A DNA stretch of 64,000 nt from Algoriphagus formosus (GCF_002807035.1 NZ_NIUC01000001.1:558001-622000), one strand, 5' to 3'; shown: positions 53,376-63,632, counted from the stretch's first letter. Notes: generated by a model from the sequence alone, not told the origin. Translations and numbers: made by a program.

Positions 53376-53948
53376 CTAAAAAGCGTAGCCAACACCTATT
53401 CCAGCAAAAAGAGGCCAGAAGCCATTATTGTTAAAAATCGGGTTCAAATTCACCTTCCAAGTAAATCCACCGTCAACAGGCACTCTTCGATAACCAAAAT
53501 TCATCGTACCCATGATACTTGGTGAGCCATCTACATCCAGAATAAAGTTGTAGGAGTCAGACCCAGTGGTGGTACAGACATACTGTCCTGTGGTCTGATC
53601 AAAATAGCCTTCGATACAGTACTCATAATAGCTATTATCAAAAGCGAAGAAAGTCGCTCCAAAACCTAATTCAAAATAATGTGGCCCCTTGCCGTAAAGT
53701 CTATTGACCATGATAGGCAATGAAAAAAACGAATCACCATCAGATACCGTGTATCCTCCTGCTCCAATCCGCATCCCCCAGGAATTGATATTATCCTTGT
53801 CGAAACGGAAATCATAATTGAAACTGTATGGAAGACCAGCTCCACCTAGTTCTACATAGACAGCCTTGGTTGGAGATGTAGGACTTTCCTGTGCCAAAAC
53901 GAAATTTGAAAAAGTAATGGCGAGAATGGCAAGTAAAACTTTTTTCAT
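53376..53948 (-). CDS. exported beta-barrel-like protein (paralogue of previous gene)
   Basis: This 190-aa protein has a signal peptide ending FVLAQ. The mature part carries YVELGGAGLPYSFNYDFRFDKD and ends GVGYAF, matching its downstream neighbour. It has a 20-residue insertion with two Cys (EYCIEGYFDQTTGQYVC), absent from the paralogue. A possible promoter lies upstream on the minus strand. The two genes are 7 bp apart and surely co-transcribed. Confidence 0.75.
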   Translation of the reverse strand: MKKVLLAILAITFSNFVLAQESPTSPTKAVYVELGGAGLPYSFNYDFRFDKDNINSWGMRIGAGGYTVSDGDSFFSLPIMVNRLYGKGPHYFELGFGATFFAFDNSYYEYCIEGYFDQTTGQYVCTTTGSDSYNFILDVDGSPSIMGTMNFGYRRVPVDGGFTWKVNLNPIFNNNGFWPLFAGIGVGYAF

Positions 53949-53973
53949 TGTAAGGGATTTTTTTCTTGTAACG

Positions 53974-54003
53974 CAAGACTAAAAGAAACGATACAGATTC
54001 CAA
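53974..54003 (-). promoter_or_regulatory. possible promoter for the paralogue pair
   Basis: On the minus strand, TTG (54001-54003) is followed after 19 bases by TAGTCTTG (53974-53981), one base off the TAnnTTTG consensus. It sits 26 bp before the start at 53948. Confidence 0.4.
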
Positions 54004-54076
54004 TGAAATTTGTTAAAGATTCTTTCAAAAATTTTCAGGTGATATAATTCTCTTAAATTAGAATGAAGTTTATTCC

Positions 54077-54658
54077 ATGAAAAAGAAAATTAAAGCATTG
54101 ATGGTGGTTATAGCAGGGTATTTTGCCTTGCTTATTGGTCCTTCTTGTGTCCAGGAACAGCTGCCTGATCTATATGCACGCTGTCCAGGTGCTCGGGATG
54201 CCAATGCGATTGACCTTAACGTTGAATTCGCCCCCTATCTCAGCGATCGCTATGCTACTTCTTCTGATACGGTTGACTTCGAAGATTTTTTTATGGTTTT
54301 GGATTTGGAAGCCGAAGTATTGTCCGAAGCTAGTTCTTTTTGGGCCTTTGGAAGGGCTTACGCGCTTTCATGTGCCCCGATTTACAACTTCAAAAACATC
54401 TCCAATATCGCAGTGACATTGCGTGAACCTTTTGGAAGCCTGCAAGCGGGTACCGATATTTCTTATCTCTTTGAAACCTTAGAAGGAACTCAGCTTTCAG
54501 ATTTAAGGGATTTTCAGAATCTCATCCCTACTTTTGGTCTTTATTTGCAAGAGAATCCTGAAAATTACTCTCAACTGTCACTTAGAATATTTCTATTCCT
54601 AAGAGATGGAAGGCAAATACTAGTCGACACCACATCCCCTACTTTGAAAACCAACTAA
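54077..54658 (+). CDS. lipoprotein of unknown function
   Basis: This 193-aa protein has an N-terminal signal of lipoprotein type (VVIAGYFALLIGPSCVQ, Cys about residue 24). The mature part is mixed beta, ending in ILVDTTSPTLKTN, with two further Cys (ARCPGARD and LSCAPIYN). I do not recognise a family. It starts about 130 bp from the divergent paralogue pair and is followed after 2 bp by the alpha/beta hydrolase gene, so the two are in one operon. Confidence 0.75.
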   Translation: MKKKIKALMVVIAGYFALLIGPSCVQEQLPDLYARCPGARDANAIDLNVEFAPYLSDRYATSSDTVDFEDFFMVLDLEAEVLSEASSFWAFGRAYALSCAPIYNFKNISNIAVTLREPFGSLQAGTDISYLFETLEGTQLSDLRDFQNLIPTFGLYLQENPENYSQLSLRIFLFLRDGRQILVDTTSPTLKTN

Positions 54659-54660
54659 TT

Positions 54661-55722
54661 ATGCTTAAAAAGCTGTTTTTATTCATTTTCGCCGCAGCGA
54701 TGATCATAGCTGTAGTGTATATGCTAGGCCCAAAAGTAGAAAGACAAGAACTGACGATCGAATATCCTGAAGTTCCCACCCGACTGACAGAACTCGAGTC
54801 GTATCTGCAAACGCGAGAAGATACTGTCCTTGGTCTGAAAGAAGGTAATCAGGCCTACATTCAGTGGGCTGATGAAAGCAATAAGCGAAAAACCCCCTAT
54901 TCCATCGTTTACATCCATGGTTTTGGAGCGAGCCCCATGGAAGGTGATCCCGTACATCGATTTCTAGCAGAACATTTTGGAGCAAACCTTTTCGTAACCA
55001 GGCTTCCGGAACATGGTATCAGAAGGGAAAATGGAATGGAATACTTAAGTCCTCAAATCTTAGCCAATGCTGCAGGCGAGGCCTATCAAATCGGAAAAAG
55101 CCTTGGAGATGAGGTCATTATAGTAGGAACATCCATGGGAGGCGCTTTGACCCTTTTACTCGCTTCACAGCAGCCTGATATCAAAGCAGTTGTGGTGTAT
55201 TCTCCCGCCATCCGTGATTATGGTGGAATATTACAATACCTTTTTACTCCATGGATACTCTGGATTAACGAAACCTTTGCAATGAAAAATAAAGTTCGCC
55301 ACCAAGATCGGGAGGGAGAAAAAGCAGCCTATTGGTCTGAAGACTATCATAGCAATGCCTATGAAAGCCTAGCGGTGATCATGTATGGAAATATGGAAGA
55401 AAAAACCTTCCAAAAAATCCGACAGCCTCTTATGCTAGGATACTATTATAAAAATGATGAAGAGCAGGACAAGGTGGTTTCAGTGCCAAAAATGCTGGAA
55501 ATGTACGAGCAGCTTGGAACTCCCACCGAATTAAAAAGAGAGAAAGCATTCCCGAAAACGGGTGATCATGTGATTGCCAGTTCCATTACTTCCAAGGATT
55601 GGGAAGCGGTCTTATTTGAAACCATTGATTTTCTGGAAAATGTAGTTGGGATTCCTGCTAACCCCAAGTTTCAGGAAAATATTGAAGAATTGACCGAGGC
55701 TAATGAACTGATGAAGAATTAA
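54661..55722 (+). CDS. alpha/beta hydrolase (membrane-anchored lipase/esterase type)
   Basis: This 353-aa protein has one N-terminal membrane helix (LFLFIFAAAMIIAVVYML). The hydrolase core has the oxyanion segment VYIHGFGASPMEGD (about residues 82-95), the nucleophile elbow GTSMGGAL (Ser about 161) and a C-terminal GDHVIAS with the catalytic His (about 304). An acyl-ester or lipid substrate is likely. It is the second gene of an operon with a lipoprotein and has a terminator immediately after the stop. Confidence 0.9.
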   Translation: MLKKLFLFIFAAAMIIAVVYMLGPKVERQELTIEYPEVPTRLTELESYLQTREDTVLGLKEGNQAYIQWADESNKRKTPYSIVYIHGFGASPMEGDPVHRFLAEHFGANLFVTRLPEHGIRRENGMEYLSPQILANAAGEAYQIGKSLGDEVIIVGTSMGGALTLLLASQQPDIKAVVVYSPAIRDYGGILQYLFTPWILWINETFAMKNKVRHQDREGEKAAYWSEDYHSNAYESLAVIMYGNMEEKTFQKIRQPLMLGYYYKNDEEQDKVVSVPKMLEMYEQLGTPTELKREKAFPKTGDHVIASSITSKDWEAVLFETIDFLENVVGIPANPKFQENIEELTEANELMKN

Positions 55723-55723
55723 A

Positions 55724-55759
55724 AAAAGGCCCGAAAATTCAAATGAATTCGGGCCTTTT
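55724..55759 (+). terminator. intrinsic terminator of the hydrolase operon
   Basis: AAAAGGCCCG (55724-55733) pairs with CGGGCCTTTT (55750-55759), with a further AATTC/GAATT inner stem. The right arm ends in TTTT directly. Confidence 0.85.
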
Positions 55760-55928
55760 GGCTTTAATTAATTAAAATCTGACTATCTGTTATTTACAAT
55801 CCGAATTGTATGCGGCATAAAATCCGGTTTGAGAATCAAATTCCGTAAACTTCACAATTGCAGCTTCCAGCTTTCGACCAGATATGATTAGAAAATCTGG
55901 CAAAGGCATCAAAGCTGATAATCATATT

Positions 55929-57242
55929 TTAAATAAACCTGTTTAAAAGATTCTCATAGTATTCCTGCTTGCCGCTTATTTGCTCAGGCTCACCTGCCAC
56001 AGCTGCATAGTTTCTCAAATCTTCCAATCCAAGTTGACCGTCTTCAAATTCCTTTCCTTTTCCTGAATCAAAGCTCTTATATCGATTGATTCTTCTCTCC
56101 AAGTAATCAGATTTTTCGAGGATATCCTGAGCGATCAACATGCTCCTTGCAAAGGCATCCATACTTCCGATGTGAGCTAGGAACAAATCATCTGCATCTG
56201 TTGAATTTCTTCTGATTTTAGCGTCAAAGTTGACACCACCTCCTTGAAGACCTCCGGAAGTCAAGAGCACTAGCATCGCTTCTGTGAGTTCCTGAAGATT
56301 CAATGCAAACTGATCGGTATCCCATCCGTTTTGATAGTCACCTCGATTCGCATCTATACTTCCCAAAAGTCCAGCATCAGCAGCTACCTGCAATTCATGC
56401 TGGAAAGTATGCCCTGCTAGGGTCGCATGATTCACTTCGATATTTAATTTGAAATCCTTATCCAACCCATAGTGACGAAGGAAACCAATTACCGTTGCAG
56501 AATCATAGTCATATTGGTGCTTGGTTGGCTCCATCGGTTTTGGCTCGATGAAAAAGGTACCCTTGAATCCATTCTTTCGGGCATAGTCTCTAGCCATGGT
56601 TAGAAAACGAGCAAGGTGCTCCGTTTCTCTTTTCATGTCGGTATTGAGCAGGGACATGTAGCCCTCTCTTCCTCCCCAAAACACGTAATTTTCTCCATCC
56701 AATTTGATGGTAGCATCAATGGCATTCTTAACCTGAGCTCCAGCCCAAGCCACCACATCAAAATTAGGATTGGTAGAAGCTCCATTCATATAGCGCGGGT
56801 TACTGAATACATTTGCAGTACCCCAAAGCAACTTTATTCCTGTTTCCTGTTGCTTCTGTTTCGCATAATCAGTGATGATTTCCATTCGCTTTTCATACTC
56901 AGCAAGCGAAGCTCCCTCATCTACCAAATCCACATCATGGAAACAATAGTAAGGTGCTCCAATCTTCGTGATAAACTCGAAAGCAGCATCCATTTTGTCC
57001 TTCGCCCGTTGTACAGGATCTGGATTTTTATCCCAAGGATGCTGAATGGTCCCCGGTCCGAATGGATCACCGCCCGTTCCGCAGAATGAATGCCAATAGG
57101 CAATGGCAAACTTGAAATGCTCTTTCATGGTCTTTCCGCCTATCATGCGATTCTCATCGTAGTAGCGAAAAGCTAAAGGATTATCACTTTTTGGTCCTTC
57201 AAAAGGGATTTTTCCTATCTCTGGAAAATAATTTGTTGACAT
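55929..57242 (-). CDS. xylA: xylose isomerase
   Basis: This 437-aa class II xylose isomerase converts xylose to xylulose. The signatures [15 protein letters not shown] (about residues 191-205) and [22 protein letters not shown] (about 230-251) are intact, as are the [13 protein letters not shown] metal site and [14 protein letters not shown]. His in [12 protein letters not shown] (about 104) is the catalytic His. It is the last gene of a leftward xylose operon, 32 bp after xylB. Product flow continues through xylulokinase to xylulose-5-phosphate, which rpe at 37762 can use. Confidence 0.98.
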   Translation of the reverse strand: MSTNYFPEIGKIPFEGPKSDNPLAFRYYDENRMIGGKTMKEHFKFAIAYWHSFCGTGGDPFGPGTIQHPWDKNPDPVQRAKDKMDAAFEFITKIGAPYYCFHDVDLVDEGASLAEYEKRMEIITDYAKQKQQETGIKLLWGTANVFSNPRYMNGASTNPNFDVVAWAGAQVKNAIDATIKLDGENYVFWGGREGYMSLLNTDMKRETEHLARFLTMARDYARKNGFKGTFFIEPKPMEPTKHQYDYDSATVIGFLRHYGLDKDFKLNIEVNHATLAGHTFQHELQVAADAGLLGSIDANRGDYQNGWDTDQFALNLQELTEAMLVLLTSGGLQGGGVNFDAKIRRNSTDADDLFLAHIGSMDAFARSMLIAQDILEKSDYLERRINRYKSFDSGKGKEFEDGQLGLEDLRNYAAVAGEPEQISGKQEYYENLLNRFI

Positions 57243-57274
57243 ATAGGTTATGTTTAGGTTTGATATTTTTCGAA

Positions 57275-58777
57275 TTATAAGTCCATTTTTTCAATATCGG
57301 AAAGCCGTTTTTTCCATCGGGAAAATAACTCTTCGTATGGCTCAAAGAAATTTTCATTGGGTTCATAGGTTTCGATCAACTGAAGCCCTTCAAAAGCCTC
57401 TGCTTCATTGGAAAATAAACCCATTCCAATTCCCGCCCCACGCGCAGCTCCTTGTGCTCCATCCGTATCATAAAGCTCCAAAGTCACCCTATTCATGTGA
57501 ATAAAAGCACTTCGGAATATCGGGCTCAAAAACATATTTGCCTTTCCGGCTTTTACGGTTTTGAGATCCAATCCCATTTCATTCATTATTTGAAATCCAT
57601 AGGTCAGTGCGGAAACAATTCCTTCTTGAGCTGCTCGAAGCATATGTCCTTTGCTATGCTTCAGCAAATCAAGCCCTATCAGATGAGCACCTAGTTGTCG
57701 GTTTTGGAGAATTCTCTCGGCTCCATTTCCGAAGGGAAGGAAAATCAATCCGTCTGAACCGATCGGAGCAGATCTTGCCGATGTATTCATTTCAGTGTAG
57801 TTGATGTGGCTTCCGCCTAGAAGTTTACGCATCCAACTATTCAGAATTCCCGTCCCGTTGACGCAAAGCAAAACGCCGTAAGAGGGTTTTTCTTTTGCAT
57901 GGTTGACATGGACAAAGGTATTCACTCGCGAAAGTGGATCATGAAGAGGCGTATCACAAACCCCATAGACAGTACCTGAGGTACCGGCAGTAGTCGCTAG
58001 CTCACCGGGCTTCAATACTTGCAGCGAAAAGGCATTATTGGGCTGATCCCCCGCTCGATAAGCGACAGGCACACCTACTTCTATACCCGTCAGCTTAGAT
58101 GCTTCGGCTGTTACTTTTCCTTGCTCAGAAAAAGAAGGAACCGCCTTAGGCATCCAGTTCTTATCGATTTGGTAATTCTTCAGAACAGAATCGCTCAGAC
58201 CATTTTTCTGGAAATCCCAAAAAATCCCCTCAGATAGTCCTGTCTCTGAAGTCATAATTTCACCCGTTAACTTCATGGCAATAAAGTCCCCGGGAAGCAT
58301 CATTTTATGAATTTTAGAGGCAATCTCGGGTTGATTTTCAATCACCCAGCGAAGTTTGGATGCTGTGAAATTCCCGGGGGAATTCAAAAGATTATTCATG
58401 CAATAATCCTCACCTAGAGACTGGAAAGCTTTTTCGCCAATTCCAACCGCACGGCTGTCGCACCAAATAATTGAAGATCGAAGTACATTTTGATCCTTGT
58501 CGACCAAAACCAGACCATGCATTTGATAGGCGATACCGATTCCTTTCAGTTCGCCCTTTTTGACATTTGCCTGCTTGATTACATAGCGTGAGGCCTGCTG
58601 TACATATTTCCACCACATTTCTGGATCCTGCTCAGCGTAGCCTGTTACAGGAGCATCGATGGGCATTTCTTCCTCTGGAAATGCTTTTGAGACAATGGGT
58701 GCTCCAGTATCTGCGTCTAAAAGAGAGGCTTTGACGGAGGAGCTTCCGATATCAAATCCAATTAATAAGCTTCTCAT
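57275..58777 (-). CDS. xylB: xylulokinase
   Basis: This 500-aa FGGY-family kinase phosphorylates xylulose. [18 protein letters not shown] (about residues 8-25) is the N-terminal phosphate loop; [12 protein letters not shown] and the catalytic Asp in [14 protein letters not shown] (about 239) follow, then [11 protein letters not shown] and the C-terminal ATP-site segment. It is placed between the symporter gene (1-bp gap upstream) and xylA, so the three form a complete xylose uptake and conversion unit. Confidence 0.96.
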   Translation of the reverse strand: MRSLLIGFDIGSSSVKASLLDADTGAPIVSKAFPEEEMPIDAPVTGYAEQDPEMWWKYVQQASRYVIKQANVKKGELKGIGIAYQMHGLVLVDKDQNVLRSSIIWCDSRAVGIGEKAFQSLGEDYCMNNLLNSPGNFTASKLRWVIENQPEIASKIHKMMLPGDFIAMKLTGEIMTSETGLSEGIFWDFQKNGLSDSVLKNYQIDKNWMPKAVPSFSEQGKVTAEASKLTGIEVGVPVAYRAGDQPNNAFSLQVLKPGELATTAGTSGTVYGVCDTPLHDPLSRVNTFVHVNHAKEKPSYGVLLCVNGTGILNSWMRKLLGGSHINYTEMNTSARSAPIGSDGLIFLPFGNGAERILQNRQLGAHLIGLDLLKHSKGHMLRAAQEGIVSALTYGFQIMNEMGLDLKTVKAGKANMFLSPIFRSAFIHMNRVTLELYDTDGAQGAARGAGIGMGLFSNEAEAFEGLQLIETYEPNENFFEPYEELFSRWKKRLSDIEKMDL

Positions 58778-58778
58778 T

Positions 58779-60422
58779 TTACCAGAAAATTATATAAAGT
58801 GCCGCGATAATCCCCGAGATCAAAAATGCCCCAATCTTGAAACTGGTACTGGTCTGGAATAGCTCCTTATTTACATCGATACTGTTTGGATGATCCTTAC
58901 CTTTTCCTTCATACAAACTGATCACAATCATCAATGCCGCAAGTACCAGGAAGACGATCCCCATACGGTCAAGGAAAGGAAGATCTGGGAATGCTAATTT
59001 CAACACTACTGAAAGCGGAATACTCAACCCTGCACCTACCAATGCTGCATTGGAGGTGGTTTTCTTCCAGAATACTCCAAAGAAGAAAATCGCAAAAACC
59101 CCTGGACTGATGAATCCTGTATACTCCTGAATAAATTGGAAGGCCTGATCTAATTGTCCTAAAGCAGGAGCCACAAAAGCTGCAATCACGAAAGCAACAA
59201 CAGCCGTAATTCTACCTACTCGAACCTGCTGCGTCTCTGTCGCATTTTTACCAAAATATTTGCTGTAGATATCCATGGTAAAAATCGTAGAGGTACTATT
59301 GGCCATGGATGCCAAAGAAGAGACAATAGCCGCTGTCAAAGCAGCAAAAGCAAGTCCTTTTAATCCTACAGGAAGTAATTGCAAAAGCGTTGGATAAGCA
59401 CGGTCTGATTTAATCAAGCCAGTAGCTGGATCTTCCATGGAAGAGATAAAGCTTGTGTCAATACCGTTTTGCACAATCACATATGCTGCAATTCCGGGAA
59501 TTACAACGATCAAAGGCATTAAAATCTTCAAGAACCCGGCAAAAATCATCCCTTTTTGGGCTTCATCAAGACTTTTTGCAGCTAATGCACGCTGTGTGAT
59601 ATACTGGTTAAAACCCCAATAACTCAGGTTGGTGATCCACATACCACCTACCAAAACACTTAGCCCTGGCAAGTCTTTGTATGCATCATAGGTTCCTCCC
59701 TTTCCGTCAGGAATCATCATTTCTCCTTTTGATAGAATCATTGAGAAATGGCCCGGAACTTCTTTTCTAAGTAGGCCTAAACCTTCCCAAGCATCTCCAT
59801 TACCGACCATTTGCAAAGCAATGTAGGTAGTTGCAAGACCACCCGCGATTAGGAAAAAGACCTGTACTACATCAGTCCAGGCTACTGCTTTGAGACCACC
59901 ATAGATGGAATAAATCATCGCAAACAGAGCCAAGCCGATAATTCCGTAGGTCAAGGGAATGTTCAAAATGGTATTCAAACTCAAGGCTCCGAGATAAAGC
60001 ACCGATGTCAAGTTGACAAAAACATATAGAAGAAGCCAAAAGATAGCCATGGTGGTTCTCACCCTTGTATCATAGCGATCCAAAAGGAAACCCGGCATGG
60101 TGTAAATTCCTTTTTTGATGTATACCGGTAAAAAGAAAATAGCCACCACCAATAAGGTCGCAGCTGCCATCCATTCATAGGTAGAGATTGCCAATCCAAG
60201 GGCAAAACCTGAACCTGACATTCCGATAAATTGCTCTGCTGAGATATTGGAAGCAATCAATGAAGCACCTACCGCCCACCAGGGAAGTGCTTTGGAGGCT
60301 AGAAAGTAATCTGAGGAGTTTTTTACGTGTCCTTTTTTTTCTCGGGAGACAAAAAGCCCCATTCCGACAATCAATAGACAGTATCCAATGAATACCGCCA
60401 GGTCTAAAGGTTCTAAGAGCAT
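58779..60422 (-). CDS. sodium/sugar symporter (SSS family, SGLT-like)
   Basis: This 547-aa protein has about 14 membrane helices with the SGLT-type sequence SNISAEQFIGMSGSGFALGLAISTYEWMAA (about residues 57-86), the YSIYGGLKAVAWTDVVQVFFLI Na+-site helix (about 170-191), and NSTSTIFTMDIYSKYF in the later half. These resemble the Vibrio SGLT sugar transporter. Being the first gene of the operon with xylB and xylA, it most likely takes up xylose or xylosides with sodium. A promoter lies just upstream. Confidence 0.9.
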   Translation of the reverse strand: MLLEPLDLAVFIGYCLLIVGMGLFVSREKKGHVKNSSDYFLASKALPWWAVGASLIASNISAEQFIGMSGSGFALGLAISTYEWMAAATLLVVAIFFLPVYIKKGIYTMPGFLLDRYDTRVRTTMAIFWLLLYVFVNLTSVLYLGALSLNTILNIPLTYGIIGLALFAMIYSIYGGLKAVAWTDVVQVFFLIAGGLATTYIALQMVGNGDAWEGLGLLRKEVPGHFSMILSKGEMMIPDGKGGTYDAYKDLPGLSVLVGGMWITNLSYWGFNQYITQRALAAKSLDEAQKGMIFAGFLKILMPLIVVIPGIAAYVIVQNGIDTSFISSMEDPATGLIKSDRAYPTLLQLLPVGLKGLAFAALTAAIVSSLASMANSTSTIFTMDIYSKYFGKNATETQQVRVGRITAVVAFVIAAFVAPALGQLDQAFQFIQEYTGFISPGVFAIFFFGVFWKKTTSNAALVGAGLSIPLSVVLKLAFPDLPFLDRMGIVFLVLAALMIVISLYEGKGKDHPNSIDVNKELFQTSTSFKIGAFLISGIIAALYIIFW

Positions 60423-60506
60423 AGGATTTTGGGTTGTAAAGCTACTAAATAAGGTTTTGGTTTAAAGACTAAGGGATAAATAGGGACTAAATATAAAACT
60501 TTCATG

Positions 60507-60538
60507 CAAACGTATGCGTGCCCTGTCACCATTTTCAA
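60507..60538 (-). promoter_or_regulatory. promoter of the xylose operon with possible operator
   Basis: On the minus strand TTTG (about 60536-60539) is followed, 21 bases on, by TACGTTTG (60507-60514), an exact TAnnTTTG box. GCAAAC/GTATGC (60506-60517) form a near-perfect palindrome with a central CG over the box, the shape of a LacI-type operator. The -33 element overlaps the 3' end of the aminotransferase gene. Confidence 0.65.
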
Positions 60539-61326
60539 AGAGAATTTTTGTAAAAGGCAAAAAGGTAATCCGGGAGATCGGTTTGAAATGCTTTGGAACC
60601 AATTTGTCCTAACATACTGATTCCAGTAACATTACTTACCCATACCCTGTCAGCTTTTAAAAGATCATCCACAGGAAAAAGATCTTGGACAAATTCAATC
60701 CTTTTTTCCTCCAAAAAATCGAGGAAGCTCCTTCGCATCACTCCCGCGATACAACCGGATTCCAAGGAGGGGGTGTAAATCTTCCCTCCTTTTTCCCAAA
60801 AAATATTAGCGGCTCCTGCTTCAGCCACATTACCATGATTATCTAGGAGAATAATTTCATCCGCAGCATTTCTCTTTCTTTCCAAATTGGCCAAAACATA
60901 AGATAACCCATTCAAGGTCTTACTCGAGGAGTAAATACTTGGGTTTAATCGAATTTTTTCAGAAATAATAGCCCTATGCTTCATAGCTGGAGCTCTATGA
61001 AAATCAGAAATCTGAAGGAGCTGGACCACGTCAGATGATTCCGGAGTGTATTTTCCCTTTCCCGACCTAAAGACAGTCCAACGAAGACGGGATTCACCGT
61101 AAAGACTCAAAGATTGTAGGAGCTGGAGTAGGCTGTGCTCTTGCAGGCCTGATACTGATAGATCAAGGATTTCCATCCCATATTTGAGTCTGTCAAGATG
61201 AAAGTCGAAAAGCCTTATCTTTTCTCCATCCCAATACATCGTCTCGAATAAACCATCACCAAAACTCATGGCACGATTAGGAGAATCCACCTGACTTGTA
61301 GAGGACCAAGTATCAGATTCGGACAT
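60535..61326 (-). CDS. class IV aminotransferase / aminodeoxychorismate lyase-like
   Basis: The ATG at 61326 is chosen as the start nearest to the conserved GDGLFET segment; the frame extends upstream to 61368. The 263-aa PLP enzyme has FGDGLFETMYWDGEKIRLFDFHLDRL, the cofactor Lys in SSKTLNGLSYVLANLER (about residue 128), and the C-terminal EAGAANIFWEKGGKIYTPSLESGCIAG substrate segment. This fold IV group includes branched-chain and D-amino-acid transaminases and 4-amino-4-deoxychorismate lyase; short length favours the last. The stop is close to the xylose promoter. Confidence 0.82.
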   Translation of the reverse strand: MSESDTWSSTSQVDSPNRAMSFGDGLFETMYWDGEKIRLFDFHLDRLKYGMEILDLSVSGLQEHSLLQLLQSLSLYGESRLRWTVFRSGKGKYTPESSDVVQLLQISDFHRAPAMKHRAIISEKIRLNPSIYSSSKTLNGLSYVLANLERKRNAADEIILLDNHGNVAEAGAANIFWEKGGKIYTPSLESGCIAGVMRRSFLDFLEEKRIEFVQDLFPVDDLLKADRVWVSNVTGISMLGQIGSKAFQTDLPDYLFAFYKNSL

Positions 61327-61520
61327 TTTTATAAAAATTGTATCGCTAGCGTTCATTAAACCGTTCATTTTCGAACATAAAATCCCACAACTTATTTAGA
61401 CCTTTGTTAAATTTCGCCATTGATATAAAGATTTTTCTTCTAATTGACTAAATATTTACATTTTTGGACCGTCGAAATGATCCTAGCTTTCATTAGCATC
61501 ATTATTGACTATTTCGGGCA

Positions 61521-62198
61521 ATGGCAGGTAAAAGTAGTGTATTTGATATGATCGGGCCAGTAATGATTGGACCTTCTTCTTCCCATACCGCGGGTGTGGT
61601 CCGAATAGCGCGTGCTGCCATTCGGGTATTGGGGGAGACACCGGATCATGCAAGCATTGTCTTTTACAATTCCTTTGCGAGAACTTATGAGGGACATGGA
61701 AGCGACCGTGCGATTATTGGCGGATTGATGGATTTCAAAACTGATGATGAGCGAATTCGAGAAGCTTTAGATTTGGCAAAGTCAAGCGGCTTGACTTACC
61801 AGTTCAAATCCATCGGCAACTCCTCAGTTCATCATCCAAATACGATTAAGCTCAACCTCAAGAAAGGTGAAAAGTCTGTGGAGGTAGTTGGAGAAAGTCT
61901 CGGAGGTGGACTCATCAACATTGCGGAAGTGGATGGATTTGTAGCCAATTTCTCGGCACAATTTCATACCCTGATCATAAAAGCTCAGGATATTTCAGGA
62001 GCAATTGCTTTTATATCTTCAGTCATTGCTCAAGAAAAAGCTAATATTGCTACCATGTCAGTTTCGAGAAAGGGAAAAAATGACCTAGCTTGCCATGTCA
62101 TTGAAATGGACTCGGGGATCAAGGCACTTACCATTGAATACCTCAAGTCACTTTCTTGGGTCAAAGAATTAATTTACATTCCAGATATAGATTTATAG
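61521..62198 (+). CDS. sdaAB: L-serine ammonia-lyase, iron-sulfur-dependent, beta subunit
   Basis: This 225-aa protein has the SDH beta segment FDMIGPVMIGPSSSHTAGVVRIARAA (about residues 8-33), GHGSDRAIIGGLM, and a C-terminal ACT-like domain (FHTLIIKAQDISGAIAFISSVIAQEKANIATMSVSRKG). The beta subunit pairs with a catalytic alpha subunit bearing the Fe-S cluster; that alpha gene is not in this window. Serine is converted to pyruvate and ammonia. The gene stands alone on the plus strand. Confidence 0.93.
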   Translation: MAGKSSVFDMIGPVMIGPSSSHTAGVVRIARAAIRVLGETPDHASIVFYNSFARTYEGHGSDRAIIGGLMDFKTDDERIREALDLAKSSGLTYQFKSIGNSSVHHPNTIKLNLKKGEKSVEVVGESLGGGLINIAEVDGFVANFSAQFHTLIIKAQDISGAIAFISSVIAQEKANIATMSVSRKGKNDLACHVIEMDSGIKALTIEYLKSLSWVKELIYIPDIDL

Positions 62199-62291
62199 AA
62201 AAAAGCAAATTGAAATTTCCCAAAATCTTGAATGTTCAACTTGCAACAATCATCTGATTATAAACAGATTAACCAAAAAAAACTAAACCAA

Positions 62292-63629
62292 ATGAAGAAA
62301 CTTTTATTAGGTTTTGCATTGATGTTTGGAGCTTCTTTTGGAGTGAATGCACAAAATTCCGGTCCTTATGACCTGGAAACAGCTGTGACTATTGCTCTAG
62401 AGAATAATCTAAACTTAAAGCGAAGCGAATTAAACCAACTGAATAACGAAGCAAACCTGCTTAGTACAAAAGGTAACCGCTACCCTTCCCTTTCCACTGG
62501 TGCAAGTAGTGGGTTTAGATGGGGTCGTTCGATCAACCCGGTGACCAACTTGTTTGAGACACAGCGAATTGGAAATATTAATCTTTCTCTGAACTCGAAC
62601 ATGACCATTTTTGCCGCAGGCAGAATCAACAATGCGATCAATCAAAACAAAGCAGATCTGGAAGCAGGTCAGTTCAATATCGAGGCTACCCGAAACAATA
62701 TTACCTTAAATACAATCAACCTTTTTATCAATGTTGTATTTAATAGAGAGCAGGTAAAAATCGCCGAAAATCAGTTGGAAACCACTGAAGATCAACTTGC
62801 CCGCACCACTACCCTAGTTGAGGCAGGTCAGTTGCCAGTTTCAGATCAGTTAGATTTACAAGCTCAGAATGCTACCAACCAGCTGGAAGTGATCAATGCC
62901 AAAAATGCTCTCCGAATAGCAAAACTAAATTTGGCACAGGCCATGCAAATTCCATTCACAGAGGAGTTTGACATTGTAGATCCTCAGTTGGAAATCGATC
63001 AAAACTTGATGGCAACTGAGACACCCGCTATGATTTATGAAACTGCGGTAGAAATCATGCCGGAAATCGCAGCTGCTGAGAAAGCAATCGAAAGTGCTGA
63101 GTTCGGAGTAAAATCTGCAAAAGGAGCCTTTTATCCATCGATTGGACTTGGTGCAAATATTTTCTCAAACTACGTTGACAGGGTTTTTGGTCTGGATAGA
63201 CCAAGCTTTGGAGACCAGATCGAGAACAACCTTTCTCAATCCTTGAATCTTTCCTTGAATGTCCCAATTTTCACACAGTTCAATAATAAGGCTTCCCTAC
63301 AAAGAGCGAGAGTTTCACGCCAGCTTGCAGAAGTCGCGGAACTGGAAGCCAAGAACCAATTGAGACAGGATATTGAAACAGCTTACAACCAAGCACTTGC
63401 TGCAAGACTTTCCTACGAAGCTTCACAGACAAGAGTAGAAAGCCTTGGCGAAAGCTTCCGAATTGCTCAACAGCGGTTTGATCTTGGAGCTATCAATTCC
63501 GTAGATTTCCAAGTGGCGCAGACAAACTTCTTCAACGCCCAAGCGGACCTACTTAATGCTAAATACACTTACATTTTCCGAGTGAAAGTTCTTGACTTTT
63601 ACCTAGGTAACCCCATCAACCTAAACTAA
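62292..63629 (+). CDS. TolC-family outer-membrane efflux protein
   Basis: The ATG at 62292 is chosen because it begins a clear signal peptide (MKKLLLGFALMFGASFGVNAQ); the longer frame from 62232 lacks one. The 445-aa protein has two repeated TolC halves with long alpha-helical stretches (VKIAENQLETTEDQLARTTTLVEAGQLPVSDQLDLQAQ near residue 155 and ELEAKNQLRQDIETAYNQALAARL near 370) and PSLSTGASSGFRWGRSINP as the barrel. It should form the outer-membrane channel of a tripartite pump. The periplasmic adaptor gene follows 3 bp after its stop. Confidence 0.93.
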   Translation: MKKLLLGFALMFGASFGVNAQNSGPYDLETAVTIALENNLNLKRSELNQLNNEANLLSTKGNRYPSLSTGASSGFRWGRSINPVTNLFETQRIGNINLSLNSNMTIFAAGRINNAINQNKADLEAGQFNIEATRNNITLNTINLFINVVFNREQVKIAENQLETTEDQLARTTTLVEAGQLPVSDQLDLQAQNATNQLEVINAKNALRIAKLNLAQAMQIPFTEEFDIVDPQLEIDQNLMATETPAMIYETAVEIMPEIAAAEKAIESAEFGVKSAKGAFYPSIGLGANIFSNYVDRVFGLDRPSFGDQIENNLSQSLNLSLNVPIFTQFNNKASLQRARVSRQLAEVAELEAKNQLRQDIETAYNQALAARLSYEASQTRVESLGESFRIAQQRFDLGAINSVDFQVAQTNFFNAQADLLNAKYTYIFRVKVLDFYLGNPINLN

Positions 63630-63632
63630 ACC

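Noticed and set aside
56616..57089. 157-codon plus-strand frame
   Set aside because: Antisense to xylA, whose motifs are complete.
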